A stretch of 64,000 nt of DNA from NCBI RefSeq assembly GCF_000149955.1, contig NC_030990.1, positions 1,178,001-1,242,000 of the forward strand, read 5' to 3'. The translations under genes were made by a program, and so were the position numbers. A model generated the notes under the pieces. That model did no database searches. It was not told the DNA's origin and was given only the letters and a program-made list of their open reading frames with translations. The stretch's first letter is position 1. Each line of letters opens with the position of its first letter. The stretch is from Fusarium oxysporum f. sp. lycopersici 4287 (Eukaryota > Ascomycota > Sordariomycetes > Hypocreales > Nectriaceae). This document shows, piece after piece, positions 1 to 7,929 of this stretch.

Positions 1-138
1 CTGGCCGAGGCCTATCTGAGTTCCAATGAGGGTCAACAACAAATCGGCATGTGTGCTGAGCGTCTAGTTGAGAGGGCGAAGCACCAGTGAGACTTGAACA
101 AGGTCCAGATATAATCTGCATTTGGTTGCCTAGGTAGT

Positions 139-257
139 ACATACGACCATACCTACCAGAAAATACGGGATCCCGTCCGCTCTCCCATAGTCAAGCTGGT
201 AAGGGGCGGATTAGTAGTTGGGTCGGTGACGACCAGCGAATCCCCGCTGTTGTATGT
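139..257 (+). rRNA. 5S ribosomal RNA gene, dispersed copy
   Basis: The 119-nt segment begins ACATACGACC and ends GTTGTATGT, so the terminal ACATAC/GTATGT helix is intact. It contains the conserved 5S blocks GGGATCCCGTCCGCTC, TAGTCAAGC and TAGTAGTTGGGT, followed by GACCAGCGAATCCC. Helix II pairs CCTACCAG with CTGGT(A)AGG, including the usual bulged A. The sequence of that helix looks unlike the fungal 5S sequences I know, yet it is fully paired, so I read it as a functional variant. Single dispersed 5S genes are the known arrangement in filamentous ascomycetes. A T run follows immediately, as expected for Pol III. Confidence 0.93.
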
Positions 258-263
258 TTTTTT
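257..263 (+). terminator. Pol III T-run terminator of the 5S gene
   Basis: Seven consecutive T residues directly follow the 3' end of the 5S sequence, the standard RNA polymerase III termination signal. Confidence 0.85.
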
Positions 264-573
264 GCCGATTTATGTGGATGATGAAGCTATCGTGAGGCGA
301 GATTTTTATGGTGGGTTTGTGGTGGGGCAGGTTGAGCCTGTATGTACAGCCTTGACTCAAATGCTCAATCCCTTCAACCATTAAAAGCACATTACCAAAT
401 TCACTTTATTGCATAGTCTCCTAATAAAACACTGTTTGTGAAATAATTATCAGATGCTTTAATTTCTATCGTGGAAAAGACACTATTGCAACATGGATAT
501 CATGAGACCTCTCTGAACCAAAGAAACACTCGCTAATGAGGTATAATACAAATAATACAAGCAGAGGCATGAA
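264..573. other. Spacer, nothing recognised
   Basis: This is AT-rich spacer between the 5S gene and the 3' end of the next, leftward gene. It probably contains that gene's 3' UTR. No gene or structured element was recognised. Confidence 0.5.
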
Positions 574-1383
574 CTAAGCAGATGCTGCTACAGAAGCCGA
601 AGCAGCCGACGAAGAAGATGCACCAGCAGTAGCATTATCTCTCTGGACCTTCTGCCAGATCGACATGCAGCTCATGACAGCCATCAACGCCCACAACTGG
701 CCCAACTCGCCTGTAGCACCGCTTCCTCGGAACTGAAACTCTCCAACACCTGACAAACTCTTGAGACAGTTTGTGCTTCCCCAAACAGCAACAACCTCCT
801 TGCCGTCGCTGGTGTAGCCTTCTCCATTGGTGCTACCATCGTGAAGATCTTCTTCACTGGAGGAGTACTCCTCTTTGGTGTTTGTGGTGCCGAGACGGAC
901 GAGCTTGTATCCGCCCCAGCGTGATTGACCAACGCTCTTGACTTCAGCGCCTCGAGAGCGTCGCCATTCGAAACGCTCTACGTGCTGGTCTGGGCCATGG
1001 CCAACTTGAATAGCAAACCAGAAGCGTCCCTTCAGTCCTTTGGGACGACGGAGGATCTCCTCTTGAGGACCATTGCCGGAAAGTGAAGGCAATGTGACCA
1101 AATAATCATCGCGAAGGCTTGACTCCCTACCAGAAGCAGCCAGTGGTGGTGAGTCGATGGATGATCCGCTGTGGAGGATGATGTCGCCGTATAAGCCCTT
1201 GACGAAGTTGAGTGTGTACATAGGCTCGCCGTTGGGGCCACTGAGGAAAAGCTTCATGCGAGCGAAGCAGGCATATTTCCTCCAGCCTGATTCGTATGAC
1301 ACGCGGATTACGGGTGGGATTCCCTTTTCGATTCCGCCAGCTGAGAGCTGATGAGATTGAAGTGTTGAGTTTGAGTGACCCAT
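574..1383 (-). CDS. Conserved-looking hypothetical protein, 269 aa
   Basis: I do not recognise this single-exon gene. The start at 1383 (MGHSNSTLQ...) is preferred over an in-frame upstream start near 1527, because the upstream extension reads like untranslated leader. Gly2 with Ser/Asn following resembles an N-myristoylation context, which is inference only. The middle of the protein alternates hydrophobic and basic stretches (IRVSYESGW, FARMKLFLSGPNG, KGRFWFAIQVGHGPD, VERFEWRRSRG), suggesting a beta-rich fold. A charged Glu/Ser/Thr segment follows, then a hydrophobic helix (LGQLWALMAVMSCMSIW) and an Ala/Ser-rich tail. The helix could be a membrane anchor near the C-terminus. It faces away from the tRNA pair at 2.3-2.8 kb. 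Confidence 0.72.
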   Translation of the reverse strand: MGHSNSTLQSHQLSAGGIEKGIPPVIRVSYESGWRKYACFARMKLFLSGPNGEPMYTLNFVKGLYGDIILHSGSSIDSPPLAASGRESSLRDDYLVTLPSLSGNGPQEEILRRPKGLKGRFWFAIQVGHGPDQHVERFEWRRSRGAEVKSVGQSRWGGYKLVRLGTTNTKEEYSSSEEDLHDGSTNGEGYTSDGKEVVAVWGSTNCLKSLSGVGEFQFRGSGATGELGQLWALMAVMSCMSIWQKVQRDNATAGASSSSAASASVAASA

Positions 1384-2213
1384 TGTGAGATGTGTAACGT
1401 AAGAAGTTGGTTGATATAGAATGATGAAAGATGCGTTTGTGTAAAGTGTTCGTGATTTAAGTCTTTGTATTTGGCTGTCTTGTTCTCTTGTATTGATATC
1501 ATTTCTGTACCTTGGCAACTGCTTCATCTTATATATTCAGTAGCTGTGATCCTTCTCCTTGGAGGTGAGCGCTGCATTGCTACTGTTTACGGAAAAGATC
1601 TGCGGATCTCCACGCCGCTGAGGCACTGCCGCGGTCTTAGCTCGGTATTAGCGATTGGTTATGACGTTGTTAGGCGCCCTTGTAAGGCTGGCGGGTTGGT
1701 GAATTTCCCTTTAGGGCTTATATCCGGCGCTCAATCATCTCCAGAATGGGCTGTGAAGATGTCACGGATAGACGAGCATTGCGGCGCAATTCAAGCTTTG
1801 AGATACGTTATGCAAAAAAAGGGAAATTGTGGCAAGTAAGTCTGTAGTGATTGGCTTATCTTTTTGATGCAAGTTTGATTGTTACCCCAAGTGCACAGCC
1901 CTCCACTGGCAATGCCCAACGCTGGAGCTTTGATAAGAAGATCAGCGCCTTTTCAGAGACTTGAGGTTCATCGTAGCGGCGCATTCCAACATATACAGAT
2001 CCCTTTTGCTACTGTCGTATCAGTGGCAAATAATCATCTCGGATAAAGCGAACATGCTTGTTAATTTTGAAGAAGGGCCTTGTGCTTGAAGCTGTGCAGG
2101 CAAGCATCGCAAACGCCTGTTGATGATGTTGAATGTGCAGCAGTAGCGAAGCATGCAGCCTGGAAGACAATTCCAGTGTAAAGAAACAGTAAAAAGAGGT
2201 TTCCTCCAGACAA

Positions 2214-2219
<6 letters not shown>
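1384..2219. other. Upstream region of the 269-aa gene, no gene seen
   Basis: This noncoding stretch lies between the 269-aa gene and the first initiator tRNA gene. A rightward open frame of 124 codons at 1465-1839 shows no family resemblance and lies in the likely promoter and leader of the leftward gene, so I do not call it. Confidence 0.45.
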
Positions 2220-2246
<27 letters not shown>

Positions 2247-2256
2247 TAAAAAAAAA
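2220..2256 (-). terminator. Long T tract downstream of tRNAi-Met copy 1
   Basis: On the + strand this is a run of about 27 A, one T and 9 A. It begins nine bases beyond the 3' end of the leftward tRNA at 2265, so on the tRNA strand it is an unusually long oligo-T. It would act as a strong RNA polymerase III terminator. A homopolymer tract of this length is also prone to sequencing and length error. Confidence 0.7.
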
Positions 2257-2264
2257 GAATACCA

Positions 2265-2384
2265 TAGCAGCTACTGGTTTCGATCCAGTGACCTCCGGGT
2301 TATGAGCCCGGCTGGGATGAGTTAGTTTTGTAGATTTCGATGGAGCTTGTTAAACATACCGCGCTTCCACTGCGCCAAGCTGCT
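2265..2384 (-). tRNA. Initiator tRNA-Met (CAU) copy 1, with GT-AG intron
   Basis: Exon 1 is 2384-2360 and exon 2 is 2311-2265, giving a 72-nt mature tRNA. Acceptor arms AGCAGCT/AGCTGCT pair perfectly, with discriminator A. The D stem is GCGC/GCGC, the anticodon stem CCGGG/CCCGG closes loop CTCATAA (anticodon CAT), and the T stem is ACTGG/CCAGT. Initiator hallmarks are A at position 1, three G:C pairs at the base of the anticodon stem, and loop ATCGAAA in place of TTCGANN. The known Neurospora initiator tRNA has the same architecture. The 48-nt insert lies between positions 26 and 27, not at the standard 37/38 site. CCA is not encoded. Acceptor and T stems differ from the other two copies by compensatory pairs. 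Standard tRNA finders would probably miss this gene. Confidence 0.88.
2312..2359 (-). other. Spliceosomal-type intron inside tRNAi-Met copy 1
   Basis: The 48-nt insert starts GTATGT, has AACTAAC as a branch-site match and ends CCCAG, with ten nucleotides from the branch A to the acceptor. Removing exactly GT...AG rejoins G26 to C27 and restores the anticodon stem. It has no helix resembling a bulge-helix-bulge tRNA-endonuclease substrate that I can see. Splicing by the spliceosome is inferred from these signals. Confidence 0.75.
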
Positions 2385-2688
2385 TTCTTGGGTGACAGGC
2401 GGTTTTGCAAAGTCTTCTTATCATTGGAAGGCTGTCTAACTGGGCAAAATAAAGCCTCACTCAGGGAAAGAGTTCAGTATAAAATCCAGAAAAGTATATA
2501 TTATTAAATAAAATATTTAATATCTTGCGTTTTTGCTTTAATGTTAATATCTAATACCATAAAACTATTTATTTCTTCTGGCACTGTGCTCCAAATCGTG
2601 TGTGCTAAGTTTACCCCGCCCCCGCTCCTATGACTATGGAAAGATGGGTTATATGTACGACAAATTCACTCTCCTCTATCACCAGGAA

Positions 2689-2812
2689 AGCAATTTGGCG
2701 CAGTGGAAGCGCGGTATGTTTCTCTACAATATGCATCAGTTGGCCAATGATACTAACAGACGCAGCCGGGCTCATAACCCGGAGGTCGCACGATCGAAAC
2801 GTGCAATTGCTA
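2689..2812 (+). tRNA. Initiator tRNA-Met (CAU) copy 2, with GT-AG intron
   Basis: Exon 1 is 2689-2713 and exon 2 is 2766-2812. The mature 72-mer has acceptor AGCAATT/AATTGCT, D stem GCGC/GCGC, anticodon stem CCGGG/CCCGG with loop CTCATAA, and T stem GCACG/CGTGC with the initiator loop ATCGAAA, all fully paired. The mature sequence is identical to copy 3 at 60 kb and differs from copy 1 only in covarying acceptor and T stems. The insert of 52 nt lies between positions 26 and 27. The gene diverges from copy 1, with 304 nt between the two 5' ends. A 7-T run (2819-2825) follows. The 5' flank CACCAGGAA resembles the flanks of the other copies. Confidence 0.9.
2714..2765 (+). other. Spliceosomal-type intron inside tRNAi-Met copy 2
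   Basis: This 52-nt insert begins GTATGT, has a perfect TACTAAC branch sequence and ends GACGCAG, nine nucleotides beyond the branch A. Length and signals match the introns of the protein-coding genes in this window. The last 14 nt, ACTAACAGACGCAG, are shared with copy 3, while the interior is unrelated. Confidence 0.8.
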
Positions 2813-2818
2813 GGTTTC

Positions 2819-2825
2819 TTTTTTT
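2819..2825 (+). terminator. Pol III T-run terminator of tRNAi-Met copy 2
   Basis: Seven T residues begin seven bases after the tRNA 3' end, as expected for RNA polymerase III termination. A second T-rich block follows within ten bases. Confidence 0.75.
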
Positions 2826-3206
2826 GCATTTTTTATGAATTTTATAAGTCTGTATCTTGTTTTTTGTTACAGTATTTATTTCGTTGTCTGTATCATTTTT
2901 GGGTTGTGAGCTGCCACGTATCCATTATCTGTATTACTCACGTAGGCAAGACTTCATAGTTGCAGTTAATGGCTGATGCAGTTGTTATCAGTTCTTTCTG
3001 AATTCAGGCTGGAGCATATCATCACGGTAGGTCGCAATATCCAGTATCCAGTATGGGGATATTGCTGTACCCTCATGTTACCTCTTCAGAGACTGTATAC
3101 TATGTGATTACATGTTGGAATAGAAAGAGAGGTGGTTGTCATAAATGAATCTGCCCTCGCATCCTTTGAACACGATATTATATGTCCTCAATCCCGCTCC
3201 TCTGAC
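2826..3206. other. Spacer, nothing recognised
   Basis: This is AT-rich sequence between tRNAi-Met copy 2 and the 3' end of the leftward DUF5519-type gene. No gene or repeat was recognised. Confidence 0.4.
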
Positions 3207-4027
3207 CTAACACTCCTCACCAAGCATGAACTTCACACCCGCTCTCGTAATATTCTTCACAATCTCAAGCTCATCCTCATTCCTCGGCGCGTAAACCATC
3301 ACGTTACCAAGATACAGAACAGTACCACTCAGCGGGTGACGCTGACCCCAGCCTCTCTCTAAAACAAGCTTTGCATCCTTTGGAGCCAGATTAATATGCG
3401 TTGAACCATCGCTGCCATGCATATGCCCAATCTCTCCTCCTGTACCCTTTGCGATAGGATGGGAAGGCTTGTTGGAAGCTACAAAGAGGGCTGGGCCTCG
3501 TCGCTCTGCAAGAGATGTTGCGATCTTGAGCTTTGAGGAAGACGATGATGCTAGAGATGACAGGAATGATTGGTAACGCTGACACTGTTAGTCAAGAGAA
3601 TGAATCTCTGCTGAGTCGATACACATACATCGATAAGAGAGTGGTTCGCCATATCCGTCAGCTGTCGACTCGGAGCCGTCCACTTCCCTATCATCGGTCT
3701 CGGTGCTTTACGAACAGGGACATCTTTCTCGCTCAAGAAAGCGATATGTCCATTAGGACCTGCCTTCTCACATGCCTTCTCATCATAACAGTTAGTATGA
3801 AAAGATTCCCTCTTCAGTGGCTTTAGGAGGATTTGACCAATCCATCCGATGAGGTTGTGAGGTGGACCTCCGGGTCCGAGAGCAAGATATCCACGGTAGT
3901 CTTCGGCTGCGATACGGAAGACCGGGATCCCGATAATTACCCCGGCTGCCGCTGCTATCGCCAGACGTTGACTCCGTGGAGTGAGGTTGGAAAAGGAATG
4001 GAAGATGGAGTTAAGCTGTGATATCAT
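3207..4027 (-). CDS. Luciferase-like (DUF5519-type) membrane-anchored protein, 256 aa
   Basis: There are two exons, 4027-3629 and 3578-3207. The 50-nt intron has donor GTATGT, branch GACTAAC and acceptor GTCAG, in phase 0 at ...LID/RYQSFL.... An N-terminal hydrophobic segment (LAIAAAAGVIIGIPVF, near residues 25-40) looks like a membrane anchor. It is followed by the fungal motif YRGYLALGPGGPPHN. The C-terminal half carries GGEIGHMHGSDGSTHINLAP and RHPLSGTVLYLGNVMVYAPRNEDE, typical of the fungal luciferase-like domain family. The biochemical role is unknown, and no light-emitting activity is implied. An in-frame ATG at 4081 would add 18 residues. The assignment rests on motif memory, not a search. 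Confidence 0.8.
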
Positions 4028-7000
4028 TTTGCGAGCGATAGAGGACAGTGAATAATGAAAGATAAAGAAGGTTTCTTGCATTTCTTATACTGTACCTCAT
4101 GAGCTCACAACCAACACAATCAATATGCAGTATTAGTTAATACAGAAGGGTTTGATGTTGTGTAAACCCCGAAATCCGACACGTAATATACCGTGAAATA
4201 AACCGCATTATTCGCTTTATTGAACCTACCAACAAAGTCATACGACTTTGTCTTGTGCGAGGCGATTTCACCCGCAATAGTTGCACAGCGTTAAGCACCC
4301 GTTTAGATATGACGTTACCTTTCCATGATTGGGATGTCCCTTTTTCGGTTTATTTTCGTGACCAGATACAATATCGGAGTTTGCTATAGCCTTAGTTCTA
4401 ATCCCGTTGTATAACGGCATCGATACTTTCAACGTATTTCTCTATTTTTAATGCCATAACCCTCTTTGAATACTCTATATAAAGCTAACACGATTCTATT
4501 TCACCACTAATGGAGTGTATGTTATGTTTCGTCAAAAGGTTAGTCATGGTAACCTTTGACACGCAAGTTACAACAGCTTAACAAACTCATTGGTACGCGT
4601 CTACTTCTCATTCTATGAGTATAAGAACAATTGCATCTCATATCTTATTAAATGCTCCTTAGTGCTCATGCGGCGTCACATGAATACAAATGCCGGCGCT
4701 CCTCCCGTGCTGACCCTCGATATGGCTTGACAACAGAATGCCAGTATCGGTCATTTACATACAATGACACCGATTATATGTGTGAGCTCGAATGATACTC
4801 TAATAACGGTAGTTTAAGTCGCTCTTGTGTTCCCCTTCTTCTGCTCACGAATCTTGGAGGGTCATACACCCGTATGCGAGTGTTCTGCATGGTGAACTTC
4901 AAGCGACACTCACTTTTTAATGTCCTTGAGACCATCTTCACTACAACTCACGTAGTATAAGTTTGAAGCACTTACAATTGCGTACGATATCTCCAATTTT
5001 CATTCCACATGCTCCCCGGAGTCAAGCATCATACGTATAATCTTGTGTCGCTTCTTTTAACCATGTAGCCAGTATTGGAAAGAAGGTTTTTATACAAGCT
5101 TCAAGTCTTATTATATCGAATAACTCTAAGGCATGGTTGATATCTTATTTCTTTGCTGCTGATCTGAATGCTTCGTGCTTCACATGTCAATGAAGTTCCC
5201 GCTCGAGACAACGATTTCTTTTGAGAAGTGATGGAGGTTAAACACGATCCTTTTGATAACAAAACAGTATAATAAATTAGGCTTTAGCTTCATAGAGGTC
5301 TCTTCTTGTAATTAACTGATCTTTGCGCCCTCGGATCGTCACTGGACCCTTTCGATGGATTTATATTGAGGCATGGAGAAATCGGCCGATAGATTCACAT
5401 GTTATTACCCAGTTCTCATGATAAGTGCGAGAGACTTAAGACAGTTTGCTTGCATCGAGTAAAAAAAATCGTTTAATTTGGATTTCTCGCACAGTCTTCC
5501 ATCGGTATTGTCCTTGTGTGAAGCTCTCTCGGAGTTTGACAGATTAGCACGCCATTGTGTTCTCTCAGTAATTGTTCTTCATAAAAGAGCACCCGATGCA
5601 ATATGCATGCCTACTTGGCACTCCAACTATCACTTTCAAGTTTTCATCTCATCGAAGCTGAATAAATTGAAGGCTGTACCATCTTTCATGATGGAACTCT
5701 GGGGCACCAAGGACCATCAGCTCAACCAGAAACTCATGAGCTCCCAGGATCAAAACTCATGTACTGGTCTTTCAGTACACACTTCGTAGGCTAATGTCAT
5801 CTTTTTGGCAATTTTTATGTCAACAGTCCTGGAGATAGTGTATTCTCGCTTCTGCCATGGGTCACGAGTATGCATCATGGACAGGAAGCACAGCGATACA
5901 CACGAGATACTCTCATGAAAAAGCTCAATTTTAGCTCGACTCGTATATTCAGATATACGCGAGACTTATCCGGTTACTACATATTGAACTTGCATTCTCA
6001 CTCCCTTGCTATCGCTGATCATGTTGTCAACTGGGTCATCTCAGGTCGTGACACCAGCTCATAGCATCAAGATCCAGGTGCTTCTATCAAATGAATAAGG
6101 ACGTGTCACAGTTATGAGATGGTGAGCTATTGTTTATATGTAATCTTCTGCGTATCCAAGGTTATATGAATTCATTAGACCTATTTGGAATATTACTCAG
6201 TGTCACCCAGACTCATAACTCTTGACACTATGAGTGGCAGAAACCGTTGAACACCATATACAACATAATATACAACACACACCGTGACAATACTAGTCGC
6301 ATACTTGAAGAAACACAGAAAAAGAAGAAAACCACTACAGGGTATGATAACACGGTTATTGAAACATTACTACAAGCTATTATAAACACAAGCATTCAAT
6401 ATCAAGCTTCTGATATTAAGTCACCCTATATGACCAAGAGTCACCTAACCTATATCGCAGGGGTTTATGCGATTCCCGGTAATAAGAGATATTAATAAAC
6501 AAGTTAACCGTAGAACTTTCACTTACCGGCATGTGAGACTGTTGCATTACCGCATGTGGCAGAAGCCCCATGTCAATCTTCATTGCGACATTGTCACTGC
6601 CATTGCCCGCGATGAGACCCCCTATCCCTGTTTAATACACTCATCGGACAGACGCTCTCCCGACTGGTCGAAATCTTGAGACCCCGGTTTCTTGGCGCTC
6701 TGACAGTTGTCCTCGTTGGTAACTGAGTGCCTCTCGCCACAATCCTGCGACCATTTGGGATACCTGTTCGCAGGTCTCATACCATACTACCGGTTTCAAT
6801 AATTGGGTGACCTGAACTGGACCCAACACAATGTATGCATTCAGAACTGAACCCGTACTCCGTATCCATGGCTAGAACATAGGGCGTCGGAATCACAGCG
6901 ACAACGGGTTTGGTGCCACAAGTACCGGTGGAGCTGAGTCGTATACCATCAAACCACGGAGGTCTGTTGGTTGACGATGGAGGCATTTCTCTTAAGGCTA

Positions 7001-7898
7001 GGTATTGTAGCACCACCAGTGCATCACGGAAATGGTTTCCCGCGTAGGCGATAAGCAGCCAGCAGCCAACACAAGACGACCAGAGTATTATGCCAAGACA
7101 AATAAGGGGATGTTGACCCCATCATCAGAGCGGCACAGACGGGGCTTAGTTTCGATCCAGATATCGTAGTTCTGTGAGGATGAACTCACTTGACTCGAGG
7201 CTCTATGGATACCCTGAAGGATAAGCAATTTCGAACAAAAAGCTGTCGTCTTTTTCATCTTGGATATCCTTACCCGATCTACGGACTTTCACGAAATGCC
7301 GAGAAACACACTAAGTTGGTTTAGGTTTTGGGCCCGGCACCTAAATACCTGGCCAGTGTATAGCTGGCGCACCGGTAGCTGTTAAAACAGAGCCAGCATC
7401 AATCAAAATGTCTCGCGCCTGCGCCACAGATCTCCCAGGTGTGGTGCCTGGACAGCTGGGCTAGACCATCGACTCTCAAACAGAAGCCCGTAGTTTCGGC
7501 CGCCCGACCCCAGAAGTTCCAAAACCTTGTTGCTCGCCTAATATCTCTCGGCGCAGGGCATAGCGGAATATATCCCGGACGAGCCGCATAAATCGCCCAT
7601 TTGGTGCTGTATATCTTTCTGTGCTGATCTCTGTTCACTTACACGGGTGTGTCTGGCTGACTGACGACACTTGAGATTCATACTGTAGTAGCACCGCTCG
7701 GGGATGCCAAGTAACGTTATATCCTACCCAACAACACTGCAATGGACCGGGCCATAAACAGTGGCCAAGATCCCTGGATCCTGTGACCGTAGACTCATGA
7801 TGGGGGCGGGGGGGTTCGGATAAGCCGCTCTACGGCGTGATCTCGGCCGCGTCAGTGTGATATTGCATCTTACTGCACCAACAAGGCACGCCAGCAAA

Positions 7899-7929
7899 CG
7901 AGCGAGCGAGCGAGCGAAGGAAGGAAGGG
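7899..7929. repeat. (GCGA)n/(AGGA)n microsatellite
   Basis: About four and a half copies of GCGA pass directly into three copies of AAGG. This is a simple tandem repeat in the gene-free interval. Confidence 0.8.

Noticed and set aside
2220..2384. Idea that the tRNA plus homopolymer is a tRNA-derived SINE
   Set aside because: On the tRNA strand the tract is oligo-T directly after the tRNA, a Pol III terminator. There is no SINE body and no 3' A tail, and the cloverleaf is perfectly preserved.
2602..2959. Overlapping open frames (78, 109 and 72 codons) across the tRNAi-Met copy 2 locus
   Set aside because: They are read straight through the tRNA and its intron and have no protein-family resemblance. 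The structured RNA explains the sequence.
7140..7175. AGTTTCGATCCAG resembling an initiator T arm on the minus strand
   Set aside because: No anticodon arm, acceptor pairing or exon 1 is nearby. Short chance match.
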